DNA of 64,000 nt from Photobacterium gaetbulicola Gung47. GTDB taxonomy: Bacteria > Pseudomonadota > Gammaproteobacteria > Enterobacterales > Vibrionaceae. The first letter of the stretch is position 1; the number at the start of each line of letters is the position of its first letter. Positions 37,830-46,625 of this stretch are shown piece after piece. The stretch spans positions 2,666,001-2,730,000 of the forward strand of contig CP005974.1 in NCBI GenBank assembly GCA_000940995.1. The letters run 5' to 3'. The notes beneath the pieces are model-generated. The model saw only the letters and a list, made by a program, of their open reading frames with translations. It ran no database searches and was not told the DNA's origin. Position numbers and translations under genes: made by a program.

Positions 37830-37916
37830 TGGTGCCCCGGGCCGGACTTGAACCGGCACAGCGCGAACGCCGAGGGATTTTAAATCCCTTGTGTCTACCA
37901 ATTCCACCACCAGGGC
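37830..37916 (-). tRNA. tRNA-Leu (TAA)
   Basis: An 87-base cloverleaf with a long variable arm, encoded CCA end, acceptor stem GCCCTGG/CCGGGGC with one G-U pair, and anticodon TAA in the GGGATTTAAAATCCC arm. GGTTCAAGTCC is the T-arm. It lies after tRNA-Gly in the same direction. Confidence 0.95.
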
Positions 37917-37999
37917 ACGCAATGCTTTGCGATGCCGTTTAGTACAGTAAACACCATCTTTTTCTTACTGCGAATCGCCGTAAGCTTTTAATCTGGAGA

Positions 38000-38043
38000 G
38001 ATGTGTTCGACTAGGTACACAAAGTTCCTTGTGGAAACACATC
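38000..38043. repeat. Two-tier hairpin in the tRNA-Gly/tRNA-Leu spacer
   Basis: GATGTGTT (38000-38007) pairs with AACACATC (38036-38043), and inside it CACAA pairs with TTGTG. The hairpin sits in the 139-base spacer where a tRNA-Cys gene lies in the E. coli glyW-cysT-leuZ operon. It has no T run, so a processing signal is more likely than a terminator. Confidence 0.5.
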
Positions 38044-38055
38044 AATCTTTAAATT

Positions 38056-38131
38056 TGGAGCGACACACGAGGTTCGAACTCGTGACCTCAACCTTGGCAA
38101 GGTTGCGCTCTACCAACTGAGCTAGTGTCGC
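38056..38131 (-). tRNA. tRNA-Gly (GCC)
   Basis: A 76-base cloverleaf with acceptor stem GCGACAC/GTGTCGC, anticodon GCC in CCTTGCCAAGG, T-arm GTTCGAA and encoded CCA. It is the first tRNA of the minus-strand pair. Confidence 0.96.
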
Positions 38132-38396
38132 ATTGCTGCTTCAGGGCGGTGCCCTGGAAACGAGATTTACTTTAACGGATTGAGATTTTTCGTCAACATT
38201 AAATTTTAACTTTACGAATCAATTGATTAAAAAGCACCCCACCTTGTAGATATCACGCACAATCAGCATCGGATTTGCACAACACACGGCCACTACAAAC
38301 ATAGGAATAGTCACAAAACGCTAGACGCTGAAACTTGGCTAACGTAAGGTGTTGCCATGAAGATATACAGCTAAATCAATAACAAAGGGATTTTTC

Positions 38397-39404
38397 ATGA
38401 AATTGAGTGTACCAGATAATTACCGCCCCTTACTGGGACTACGAGATACGGAAGTCGCAATCAAAAAGCTAAAAGACTATTTCGAAGATGCTTTAGCTTA
38501 TGAGCTGTACCTGACTCGAGTTTCAGCCCCGCTTTTCGTTAAGCCGGAAACCGGCTTGAATGACAACCTTAATGGCACCGAACGTCCGGTGGATTTTGAT
38601 TTGTTGGACGACAATAACGCCCGGGTTGAAGTCGTGCATTCGCTTGCAAAATGGAAGCGTATGGCCCTGGGTCGTTATGGTTTCCAAAAGGACGAAGGTC
38701 TATACACAGACATGAACGCCATCCGCCGCGACGAAGAGCTGGACAATATCCACTCAATTTACGTCGATCAGTGGGACTGGGAGAAAGTTCTCGATAAGTC
38801 GATGCGTCATGAAACCTACCTTCATACCACGGTCGAAAAAATCTACAACGCCTTCCTCAAGACAGAAAATTACATCTATCAAGAATATCCTGTCTTGGAA
38901 AAGCGTCTTCCCCCCCAAGTGACATTTGTTACCTCGGAAGAATTACTGGAAAAATACCCGAGCTTGACGCCAAAAGAACGCGAAAATGCCATCTGCGAAA
39001 AGCATGGCGCGGTCTTTATTCGAAATATCGGCCATGCCCTATCAGATGGCGAGAGGCATGATGGCCGAGCTCCCGATTACGATGACTGGAACCTTAACGG
39101 TGACCTGCTATTCTGGAACCCAATCCTAGGCAATGCACTGGAACTTTCATCTATGGGTATCCGCGTTTGTGAAAATAGCCTGACCGAGCAGCTAGCCATT
39201 GCCGGCTGTGAGGATCGCGCTTCACTGCCTTTCCACAGCATGGTACTGGACAAATCGTTGCCTTATACCATAGGCGGTGGTATCGGTCAGTCTCGTATTT
39301 GTATGTTTTTCTTGCAAAAAGCACACATCGGCGAAGTGCAGTCTTCTATCTGGCCTGATGAGATGATTGCAGAGTGTGAAGCCAGCAACATTCTTCTTCT
39401 GTAG
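38397..39404 (+). CDS. asnA: Aspartate--ammonia ligase
   Basis: This 335-residue protein matches AsnA, the ammonia-dependent asparagine synthetase related to class II aminoacyl-tRNA synthetases. Visible family segments are VSAPLFVKPETGLNDNLNG near residue 43, VVHSLAKWKRMALGRY, TDMNAIRRDEELDN and the C-terminal GGGIGQSRICMFFLQK. It makes asparagine from aspartate, ammonia and ATP in the cytoplasm. It stands alone, with 265 bases upstream that probably hold its promoter; the asnC regulator often found beside it is not here. The usual length is about 330 residues. Confidence 0.96.
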   Translation: MKLSVPDNYRPLLGLRDTEVAIKKLKDYFEDALAYELYLTRVSAPLFVKPETGLNDNLNGTERPVDFDLLDDNNARVEVVHSLAKWKRMALGRYGFQKDEGLYTDMNAIRRDEELDNIHSIYVDQWDWEKVLDKSMRHETYLHTTVEKIYNAFLKTENYIYQEYPVLEKRLPPQVTFVTSEELLEKYPSLTPKERENAICEKHGAVFIRNIGHALSDGERHDGRAPDYDDWNLNGDLLFWNPILGNALELSSMGIRVCENSLTEQLAIAGCEDRASLPFHSMVLDKSLPYTIGGGIGQSRICMFFLQKAHIGEVQSSIWPDEMIAECEASNILLL

Positions 39405-39431
39405 TCTCACTCTTAAGAGGCCCATCCAATA

Positions 39432-39461
39432 GAAAAGGCCCCGGCAGCAATACTGGGGCCT
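39432..39461 (-). terminator. Terminator of arsJ, possibly shared with asnA
   Basis: AGGCCCC pairs with GGGGCCT around a 12-base loop. On the minus strand TTTTCTATT follows, so it ends the arsJ transcript. Confidence 0.65.
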
Positions 39462-39484
39462 CACAGATGGAGCGACTCACAAAC

Positions 39485-40714
39485 TTATACTGTTTTGATT
39501 CCTGAATGGGCCGGCAAGCGGATAGAGATAATCGTTGTCACCACCAAGAAGGCCACCGACACCCACAAGCACGCCGCCAAGCCTGCATACTGATAAACCA
39601 AACCAGACAGTACGGTACCGATCAAACGGCCCATAGCGTTGGCCATGTAGTAGAAGCCGACATCCAGCGAAACGCCGTCATCTTTAGCGTAACTAACAAT
39701 CAAGTAGGAGTGCAGTGAGGAGTTAACGGCAAACACCGCCCCGAATACCAACAATCCCACCACAATGGTCAGCTCTGGCTGCCAGTTAAATTGCACGCCG
39801 AGGGCAACTCCCAGAGTAATGAGACTAAGCAGACCCGCCCACCCCATCGCTGCCCGGCCATCCGGCACAGCGCCTTTGGCTTTACCGGTAATTTTCGGCG
39901 CGATACCCTGAACAAATCCGTAGGCAATCACCCACAGGGCCAGAAAGCCACCGACCATGGTGTGGTCCCAGTCAAACACCTGGCTAAGATAGATTGGCAG
40001 CGCAACCACAAACCAGACATCCCTTGCGCCGAACAGGAACATGCGGGCAGCAGACAGAATGTTGATGCTCGAGCTTTTTGAGAAAATTTGCTTGAACTTA
40101 ATCTTGTTTTTCGCCTTGCCCATATCTTTTTCAAGCAGCGCAAGACTCAGAGTCAAAACCATTGCCAGCAGTGCCGCCATGGCCAATACAGCGCCTTTAA
40201 AACCTACCACCGCCAACAGCAAACCGCCAATGAAAAAGCCCGCACCTTTGAGGGCATTCTTGGAGCCGGTAAGAATAGCGATCCACTTGTATAGCGCTCC
40301 CTGCTGTTCACCGGGCACCAGGGTTTTGATGGCACTCTTGGCACTCATCTTGTTAAGATCTTTCGCGATCCCTGACAATGCCTGAGCCAGCATGACCCAA
40401 GGTACAGTCAGATACGCGGACGGCACCGCAAGCATGAGCAACGCACCAACCTGCATCGCCAAGCCAATGTTCATGGTGCGGTTCAGGCCAAGCTTGGCCC
40501 CAAGCCAACCACCAATCAAGTTAGTCACCACGCCAAAAAATTCGTAGAACAAGAAGAGGGAGGCGATCTGCAGCGAGCTGTAGCCCAACTGATGGAAATG
40601 TAATACCACCAACATACGCAGCGCGCCGTCGGTAACGGTGAAGTTCCAATAATTGAATGTCACCAGCATGTACTGACGAACATCTTTGGAGAGGTTGGCA
40701 ATAGCCGAAATCAT
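39485..40714 (-). CDS. arsJ: Organoarsenical efflux MFS transporter
   Basis: This protein of about 409 residues has around 12 membrane segments. The opening region (VRQYMLVTFNYWNFTVTDGALRM), GLNRTMNIGL, SGIAKDLNKMSAKSAIKTLVP and the conserved KNALKGAGFFIGG match ArsJ. ArsJ exports 1-arseno-3-phosphoglycerate, the unstable product made by the companion GAPDH from arsenate; its breakdown outside gives net arsenate export. The ATG at 40714 is preferred over a GTG at 40726. It lies 93 bases after the GAPDH gene in the same direction. Confidence 0.92.
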   Translation of the reverse strand: MISAIANLSKDVRQYMLVTFNYWNFTVTDGALRMLVVLHFHQLGYSSLQIASLFLFYEFFGVVTNLIGGWLGAKLGLNRTMNIGLAMQVGALLMLAVPSAYLTVPWVMLAQALSGIAKDLNKMSAKSAIKTLVPGEQQGALYKWIAILTGSKNALKGAGFFIGGLLLAVVGFKGAVLAMAALLAMVLTLSLALLEKDMGKAKNKIKFKQIFSKSSSINILSAARMFLFGARDVWFVVALPIYLSQVFDWDHTMVGGFLALWVIAYGFVQGIAPKITGKAKGAVPDGRAAMGWAGLLSLITLGVALGVQFNWQPELTIVVGLLVFGAVFAVNSSLHSYLIVSYAKDDGVSLDVGFYYMANAMGRLIGTVLSGLVYQYAGLAACLWVSVAFLVVTTIISIRLPAHSGIKTV

Positions 40715-40807
40715 GCAATAACTCACTGTACGGTTTGTTGCTGTGTACCACTATATATTTCGAAGGCCAGCCCCTATAACTGGGGCTAGCCATTGGTACT
40801 GTATTGC

Positions 40808-41809
40808 TTACGCCAAGCCAACCTTACGGATTAGCTCAGAAGTACGTGTTGCGTAACCCATTTCGTTGTCGTACCAAGCATACACTTTTACCATGCGGTC
40901 GTTCACAACCATGGTTGATAGGGCATCAACGATTGTTGAACGCTGGTCGCCTTTATAGTCGATAGATACCAGAGGGCGATCTTCGTAACCCAGAATACCT
41001 GCAAGCTCGTTTTCAGATGCTTCTTTCAATGCAGCGTTAACTTCTTCTGCAGTCACGTCGCGGCTTAGGTCAAAGATAATGTCTGTCAGTGAAGCATTGG
41101 CCAGAGGTACGCGAACCGCGTGGCCGTTAATCTTGCCTTCAAGCTCAGGGAAGATATCAATGATCGCTTTCGCAGAGCCTGTCGTGGTTGGGATAAGGCT
41201 CATGCCGCATGCACGGGCACGGCGAAGATCTTTGTGCGGCGCATCGAGGATAGTTTGGGTGTTGGTCAGATCGTGAATCGTCGTGAACGACGACTGCTCG
41301 ATACCAAACTTCTCGTGGATAACCTTGACGACAGGAGCAATACAGTTAGTGGTACAAGAAGCCGCTGTGACGATCTGGTGCTTGTCAGCATCAAACAGGT
41401 AATCGTTCACACCGACGACCACGTTCAGTACGCTGTCATCTTTAACCGGCGCAGAAACGACAACACGCTTAACGCCCTGTGCTAGGTACTTGTTCAAGTA
41501 TTCCATCTCACGGTGAACACCGGTTGCTTCAAGAACCACATCACAATCGGACCAGTCTACCGCATCGATATCGCGCTCTTGCGTACAACGGATCACCGAG
41601 TCGCCAATCTGCATCGATTGACCATCAGAAGTGACAGCATGGTGCCAGCGGCCTTGTACTGAATCGAACTCCATCAAGTGAGCTAATGTTTTGGCATCAC
41701 CTGCCACATCATTGATTTGGACAAACTCCACTTCTTCCCAATCAAACGCAGCACGCATCGCCAAGCGACCAATCCGACCAAAACCGTTAATGCCTACTTT
41801 GATAGCCAT
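40808..41809 (-). CDS. ArsJ-associated glyceraldehyde-3-phosphate dehydrogenase
   Basis: This 333-residue GAPDH has the NAD-binding GINGFGRIGRLAMRA at residues 6-20, the catalytic Cys152 in TAASCTTNCIAP and His179 in FTTIHDL. It has the standard C-terminal WYDNEMGYATR. Paired with arsJ it makes 1-arseno-3-phosphoglycerate from arsenate and glyceraldehyde 3-phosphate. A genuine glycolytic role cannot be excluded from sequence, but this arrangement is the known arsenic one. The 330 bases upstream hold a candidate ArsR-type operator. Confidence 0.92.
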   Translation of the reverse strand: MAIKVGINGFGRIGRLAMRAAFDWEEVEFVQINDVAGDAKTLAHLMEFDSVQGRWHHAVTSDGQSMQIGDSVIRCTQERDIDAVDWSDCDVVLEATGVHREMEYLNKYLAQGVKRVVVSAPVKDDSVLNVVVGVNDYLFDADKHQIVTAASCTTNCIAPVVKVIHEKFGIEQSSFTTIHDLTNTQTILDAPHKDLRRARACGMSLIPTTTGSAKAIIDIFPELEGKINGHAVRVPLANASLTDIIFDLSRDVTAEEVNAALKEASENELAGILGYEDRPLVSIDYKGDQRSTIVDALSTMVVNDRMVKVYAWYDNEMGYATRTSELIRKVGLA

Positions 41810-41833
41810 AATCCACTTTCCTTAAACCGTTGA

Positions 41834-41876
41834 CTTGAATATACGAATTTACATATATATGGTATGCCGCATATAC
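41834..41876. promoter_or_regulatory. Candidate operator upstream of the arsJ-GAPDH unit
   Basis: CTTGAATATA (41834-41843) lies 25 bases before the GAPDH start, followed by ACATATATATGG and the short palindrome TATGCCGCATA. Similar blocks (CTTGAGTATA, TATATATGG) occur upstream of the ArsC-ArsR gene, so both may bind the same regulator. The rest of the 330-base interval to 42139 shows no gene. Confidence 0.4.
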
Positions 41877-42082
41877 TAACCAGATCCGAACCGCTTTGCC
41901 AGATCTTTTCTCAAATAATTACCAAGGTCACTACCACGGTAATGTCAGGTATAGAGATATCTGAATACCCTCATCGCTAAATGAATGAAGGATCGCAAAG
42001 CAAATTATAGCGAGGCTATGAATACGCTACCGCCAAGAGATAACGAGAGAGTGACGGCATGGAAGAAGTCAACGACAGATAC

Positions 42083-42108
42083 AAAAATGCCCTGCAAAGG
42101 CAGGGCAT
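42083..42108 (-). terminator. Terminator of the phosphatase gene
   Basis: ATGCCCTGC pairs with GCAGGGCAT (9 bases) around an AAAG loop. On the minus strand TTTTTG follows. Confidence 0.8.
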
Positions 42109-42139
42109 TCAATAAGTAAGGATAGCCTGGGACTATGAC

Positions 42140-42634
42140 TTACTTGTACTGCTGGATGTAATCAATATGTGGCTGGCGCTGGAAAGCCCCAGGACGAAGC
42201 GCTTGGATCTTCTCGATTGTTGAGTTCAGCTCTGCACCGCGGGACAGCATAATACGAGCGGCAATCAAACCAGTGCGGCCAGAGCCACCCATGCAGTGAA
42301 CAGCAATCGCATCACCGTTGTCCAACAAGGCCTGAGCCGCTTTGTTGGCTTCAGGGAAGTTGGCATCAAACTGAGCGCCCGGAGCACAGTCATCTTCGAT
42401 AGGAAGGTGGAACCAACGCATACCTAGGCCGCGGCACTCTTCCGCTAAGGCTTCCAAACCGCCTTCCGGTAGATCTTCAGGCTCAAGAGCTGTTAGTACT
42501 GCTGTTGCACCAGCTTCTTTCAATTGCACCAGTGAATCATGCAGGGAAACTTCTTTGGTACCTGGACATGGAGTCAGCAGCAACTTGCCGCTATCTTCTA
42601 AAGGAAGAGTCCAGAACGGATGTGTGTTTGACAT
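42140..42634 (-). CDS. Dual-specificity-like tyrosine phosphatase in the ars cluster
   Basis: This 164-residue cysteine phosphatase has HCMGGSGRTGLIAARIML, the HCX5R loop (Cys114, Arg120), and an acidic pair in PIEDDCAPG before it that probably supplies the general acid. It resembles CDKN3-like/dual-specificity phosphatases found in bacterial arsenic clusters. The physiological substrate is unknown. It lies between the ArsC-ArsR fusion (93 bases upstream) and the GAPDH/arsJ unit, all on minus, and has its own terminator. Confidence 0.85.
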   Translation of the reverse strand: MSNTHPFWTLPLEDSGKLLLTPCPGTKEVSLHDSLVQLKEAGATAVLTALEPEDLPEGGLEALAEECRGLGMRWFHLPIEDDCAPGAQFDANFPEANKAAQALLDNGDAIAVHCMGGSGRTGLIAARIMLSRGAELNSTIEKIQALRPGAFQRQPHIDYIQQYK

Positions 42635-42727
42635 ATTTGCACCTATAAATAAGTAACTTACTTCTAATTAATTTTTCAACCGCCCGGCAATAACGCCAGG
42701 CGCTCTTAATCGCCTTAAATCAAAATG

Positions 42728-43489
42728 CTAGCTAACTTTGCTGAAGCCTGGCTTTTTACGCTCTTCACGATAGCTGAGCTTGATCTTCTCGTCATTGATC
42801 ATGCCCGGATTACCATTTCGCACTGTAGCAAGAATATGACGGATCCATACCGGCAAATGCTTAGCCAAATGATAGAAAATCCACTGCCCTTCTCGCTGGG
42901 TCTCCAGCACACCGCCATCACGCAGCAAGGCAAGGTGACGAGACACTTTGGGCTGGCTCACGCCCAGCACATCAACCAGATCACCAACGGTCAGCGCTTG
43001 CTCATCTTCAATTAGCATCAAGATACGCAAGCGCAACGGATCGCTAAGCACTTTAAATAGTTCAACCGGGCCGATCACCGAATCCTGCTGTTCGCCATTG
43101 AGCATCAAGAACAAGGCAATACGACTTTCTAGGCCATCTAGGGTGTCACGGAAAGGCTGTTCGCCACTCTGGGGCTTTGGATCTTTAAAATCCCAGTGCA
43201 GGAGTGCATCTGAATCGGGGAATAAGGCACATTCGTTACTGGCCTTGTCACACAGGGTGATCACCGTATCGAAATGCTGCCCTTCGAGATCTGCAGCCGA
43301 ACAACTGTGCAAGTTATCGCTATTGATGCCGCGCTCGGCCAATACACGGTATACACGAGGATCCACTTCCTCTGGTGCCATCCCTGCACTAACAACTTGG
43401 TAATGCTCACCCGCCATGTGCCGCATGGCGGCTTCAGCTAACTGAGAGCGGGCTGAGTTTCCGGTACATAAAAATAAGATACGTTTCAT
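42728..43489 (-). CDS. Arsenate reductase (ArsC)-ArsR regulator fusion
   Basis: This 253-residue protein joins two domains. Residues 1 to about 135 are a thioredoxin-type arsenate reductase of the LMW phosphatase fold: LCTGNSARS gives the CX5R loop (Cys8, Arg14), CDKASNEC gives the shuttle pair Cys80 and Cys87, and FKDPKP the acid Asp103. Residues about 138-225 are an ArsR winged helix (VFKVLSDPLRLRIL-like, then VSQPKVSRHLALLRDGGVL). The ArsR part contains no cysteine at all, so the usual CVC As(III) site is missing. Only Cys8, 63, 80 and 87 exist in the whole protein. It is probably the regulator of the cluster. Confidence 0.9.
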   Translation of the reverse strand: MKRILFLCTGNSARSQLAEAAMRHMAGEHYQVVSAGMAPEEVDPRVYRVLAERGINSDNLHSCSAADLEGQHFDTVITLCDKASNECALFPDSDALLHWDFKDPKPQSGEQPFRDTLDGLESRIALFLMLNGEQQDSVIGPVELFKVLSDPLRLRILMLIEDEQALTVGDLVDVLGVSQPKVSRHLALLRDGGVLETQREGQWIFYHLAKHLPVWIRHILATVRNGNPGMINDEKIKLSYREERKKPGFSKVS

Positions 43490-43510
43490 GTGACTCGCGG
43501 CAATTGGTTT

Positions 43511-43594
43511 ATATACTCAAGGAACCTTAGGATGTTTGAGCTGCAATTTAAGGCTACTTGAGTATATATGGAAAGCATTATATATGCTTTCCAT
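43511..43594. promoter_or_regulatory. Inverted repeats upstream of the ArsC-ArsR gene
   Basis: TATATACTCAAG near 43511 is mirrored by CTTGAGTATATA near 43557. Next to it ATGGAAAGCAT and ATGCTTTCCAT form a 27-base palindrome around TATAT (43568-43594). They lie 22-105 bases before the fusion gene, where an ArsR-type operator would be. The 27-base palindrome could instead end the lipase transcript. Confidence 0.5.
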
Positions 43595-43637
43595 TATATG
43601 TAAATCCCCGCGCAATAAGGTGGCTGTTTGCTTGGTG

Positions 43638-44735
43638 CTACACCGTATTCTCTAGCACCCACTCACTGACTTTTGCGGCGACGGCTGGGTGATTAAGCAA
43701 GTCGAGGTGATCGACCCCACCGACAACCCACTTGTGATCCGCTGGATAATTCAAAGCCAACACCCCTTTTGTGCTTTCTGCAAGCGCACTGGAAACAGGC
43801 ACTAACCCATCCCCTAGCCGGCGGTTGTTTTCATCTTGAGTGTTTTTGCCAAGGCAGGAAGCAACGGCATAACACTGGACAACATCTGGTAATGTCGGCC
43901 GTTGAGTAAGTGCAGTCCCTGACACTTTATCGTGATCAGCTTGCTTGAAAGGGATAGTCGGCGCTTGCCAATCTTCATGGACAATGTATCCACGACTCAG
44001 ATCTTTGCTGCCGCTGCTGCGAATTTCTCCCAGCTTTTGCAAGAACTTAAGCTGAGGCGTGTTAACCACCTGTTCATCAATCCAGCAAGCAAGCTTGGCA
44101 AGAGGAGCTCCATTGTGTGGCGTCCCCAAGGTGATAAAGGTGCGAAGAGCCGACAGCCATTGCAATTGATTGATGCCTGCGTAGTAGCAAGCACTGCGGG
44201 TCACCAGCCCCCCCATACTATGACCGATGATCACCAGCTCTTTCACTTCGCAGGGCCAGGCCTGAAGCAATTTCTCCAACCGAAAGGCAAACTCTTCGCC
44301 ATTCAAGGAAATATGATTGCCGGTGTTGTACCACAAATAGATGGGCGTATAACCTGCATTGATAAACTGCTTGCCATGGTCATGGCCTTTTCGCATCCAG
44401 CCTTTATCCGCCATGCACCAGCCATGGACACACAATACGATGCGGCTTGAAGCTTCAGGCAGTTGACGTTCGAGCTCTGCTGCCTCGTCGCTTAAGGTTT
44501 GGTTATGATCGGTGAATACCATAGGTATCGCAAACCGACTATTCCTCTGAAGCAAGTGGTCCCCAACCAACCCGTTAAAACTCGCCAGCAACGCATCCCC
44601 CTGTGCGGGCGATAAGCCATGTTCGAGCAGCTCGACAACACGCTGCTTGGCGAACTCCGAGTTTTCTATCACTTTGGTAGAAATATCTTCCTTGAGGCTT
44701 TTGAGCTTTTCGCTCCATTCATTTTTAGAAATCAT
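43638..44735 (-). CDS. Alpha/beta hydrolase, lipase-like
   Basis: This 365-residue protein has an alpha/beta hydrolase core from about residue 95. RIVLCVHGWCMADKGW supplies the oxyanion region and VIIGHSMGGLVTRSACYYAG the nucleophile elbow GHSMG. GDGLVPVSSAL and a late GGVDHLDLLNHP give the likely acid and His. The N-terminal 90 residues are helical and charged, without signal peptide, so a cytoplasmic site is likely. It may act on lipid esters and stands near wax ester and acyl-CoA genes. The family includes triacylglycerol lipases, but the substrate is not determined. Confidence 0.85.
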   Translation of the reverse strand: MISKNEWSEKLKSLKEDISTKVIENSEFAKQRVVELLEHGLSPAQGDALLASFNGLVGDHLLQRNSRFAIPMVFTDHNQTLSDEAAELERQLPEASSRIVLCVHGWCMADKGWMRKGHDHGKQFINAGYTPIYLWYNTGNHISLNGEEFAFRLEKLLQAWPCEVKELVIIGHSMGGLVTRSACYYAGINQLQWLSALRTFITLGTPHNGAPLAKLACWIDEQVVNTPQLKFLQKLGEIRSSGSKDLSRGYIVHEDWQAPTIPFKQADHDKVSGTALTQRPTLPDVVQCYAVASCLGKNTQDENNRRLGDGLVPVSSALAESTKGVLALNYPADHKWVVGGVDHLDLLNHPAVAAKVSEWVLENTV

Positions 44736-44935
44736 TGCTACCTCAAATAAACTTCCTGCTAATTATCTGATAGTAAGCATATAGATTAGAATTAACAACT
44801 GATTTTGGCTGGTAATGATGAAGGCAAATTATAAAGTGAGAGTTAAAATAAGACAGTGCATATTAAAAAATACAACTCTTAACCATAGATAAAAAAATTA
44901 GAATGTTCATACTAATGTTTAGATAAAATAAAAGA

Positions 44936-44961
44936 CACAGTAAAAATATTACCCTACTGTG
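44936..44961 (-). terminator. Possible terminator of the GMC oxidoreductase gene
   Basis: CACAGTA pairs with TACTGTG around a 12-base loop. T-rich sequence (TCTTTTATTTT) follows on the minus strand. It is a short stem, so only a moderate call. Confidence 0.5.
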
Positions 44962-44987
44962 CCTTTCTTTTTATTCATTGGTGTCGA

Positions 44988-46625
44988 TTATGCAACGCAA
45001 TCCTTCACTGCTGAAACATTATCTTTTCTGAACGATATATCGTTCAAAATCATATCTGCTGCTTTTTCACCAATCATAATAGTAGGCGCATTGGTATTTC
45101 CACCCACTAATGTCGGCATGATCGAAGCATCCACAACCCGCAAGCCCTCAATACCATGGACACACAAACGTTCATCGACCACGGCGAGCGCATCGTGCCC
45201 CATTTTACATGTGCCAACCGGGTGGTAAATCGACTCGGCCTTGCGCCTGATAAACGCTTCCAACTGCTCATCAGTTTGTACTTCCTTACCCGGGAACACC
45301 TCTTTGCCGCGATAATGGTCGAACCCCTCCTGCTGCAAGATCTGCCGGGACATTTTAATCGCCTTAAGCATGACTTCAATGTCTTCAGGATGGCTAAGGT
45401 AGTTTGCCGTAATACGTGGCGGTTGTAAGGGATCGGCACTAGCAAGCCCTAAACTGCCTCGGCTTTTTGGCCGAAGGTTGCAAGCATGAAGCGAATAGCC
45501 ATGTTTGACGGTTTGTAGTAGGTCCAAACCATGGTTATCCAGGTAGCAGGGAGAGAAATGGAATTGGACATCCGGCTTATCAAGTTCAGGAGAGGATTTG
45601 GCAAAGCCACCAGCCTCGGCAATATTGGTCGTAAAATTTCCCTTCCTAAACAGAAAGTAATCAAAAATACCCTTAATGGCTCTGGTTAATGCTATGGGAG
45701 AAAAACCGACAGAATGAAATGTCCGCTCGCGGGTGACCACCAGTACATCAAGATGATCCTGGAGGTTCTTGCCAACCCCCGGCAAGTGGTGCTTCACCTC
45801 GATACCATGTGTTTCGAGCTCCTTCCTGTCACCCACACCAGATAACATCAGCAGCTGCGGACTATTGATGGCCCCGCCGCTCAAAATAACTTCTCGCTTG
45901 GCCTTGATCTTATAGTTGTGCCCCCCTTTTCGGTATTCAATCCCGGTTGCCTTACCCTGATGGATCACAACCTTCGTCGTCGTTGCATCCGTGATCACAG
46001 TCAGGTTTGGCCGTTGTTCTGCCGGCCGTAAGAAAGCCACCGCCGAGCTACACCGCTGGCCGTTTTTCTGAGTCACTTGATAATAACCGACGCCGGCTTG
46101 CTCTTTACCGTTGAAGTCGGTCGATACCTGGTGGCCAGCCTGCTCCGCCGCGGTGAGAAACGCATCGGAAAGGGGATTATTAATCCGAAGATCAGAGACA
46201 TGCAGTGGCCCATCAGCACCATGATAGTTATCTGCGCCGCGCTGCTGGGCTTCGGACTTTCTGAAATAGGGCAGCACTTCATCATAGCTCCATCCTTTGT
46301 TGCCCAACGCTGCCCATTCATCATAGTCACTGGCATGGCCTCGGATGTAGCACATGGCATTCGATGAGGAGCTTCCTCCCAATGTCTTGCCGCGAGGCCA
46401 GAAGAGTTGCCGATTACCGAGGTTGGGCTCTTGCTCTGTGTAATAGCGCCAATTCATTTTTTTTGAGTGCATCATTCCAATGATACCCAAAGGAACGTGA
46501 ACAACCGGGCTGCTATCTTTTGGGCCTGCCTCGACAAGGCAGACTTTTAAAGAAGGATCTGATGATAGTCTATTTGCAAGCACGCATCCCGCCGAACCCG
46601 CCCCTACAATAATGAAGTCATACAT
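44988..46625 (-). CDS. GMC family FAD-dependent alcohol/choline dehydrogenase
   Basis: This 545-residue GMC oxidoreductase has the FAD-binding DFIIVGAGSAGCVLANRLS at residues 3-21, the GMC signatures around GKTLGGSSSSNAMCYIRG and SGGAINSPQLLMLSGVG, and the active-site region with SIYHPVGTCKMG and NTNAPTIMIGEKAAD near the end. The family includes choline dehydrogenase BetA and the alkane-related alcohol dehydrogenase AlkJ. No betaine aldehyde dehydrogenase or betI neighbour is present, so an alcohol role next to lipid genes is plausible. The substrate cannot be settled by sequence. Confidence 0.92.
   Translation of the reverse strand: MYDFIIVGAGSAGCVLANRLSSDPSLKVCLVEAGPKDSSPVVHVPLGIIGMMHSKKMNWRYYTEQEPNLGNRQLFWPRGKTLGGSSSSNAMCYIRGHASDYDEWAALGNKGWSYDEVLPYFRKSEAQQRGADNYHGADGPLHVSDLRINNPLSDAFLTAAEQAGHQVSTDFNGKEQAGVGYYQVTQKNGQRCSSAVAFLRPAEQRPNLTVITDATTTKVVIHQGKATGIEYRKGGHNYKIKAKREVILSGGAINSPQLLMLSGVGDRKELETHGIEVKHHLPGVGKNLQDHLDVLVVTRERTFHSVGFSPIALTRAIKGIFDYFLFRKGNFTTNIAEAGGFAKSSPELDKPDVQFHFSPCYLDNHGLDLLQTVKHGYSLHACNLRPKSRGSLGLASADPLQPPRITANYLSHPEDIEVMLKAIKMSRQILQQEGFDHYRGKEVFPGKEVQTDEQLEAFIRRKAESIYHPVGTCKMGHDALAVVDERLCVHGIEGLRVVDASIMPTLVGGNTNAPTIMIGEKAADMILNDISFRKDNVSAVKDCVA

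Noticed and set aside
44988..46625. betA of a choline-to-betaine operon
   Set aside because: No betaine aldehyde dehydrogenase, betI or choline transporter is adjacent, so the general GMC label is safer.
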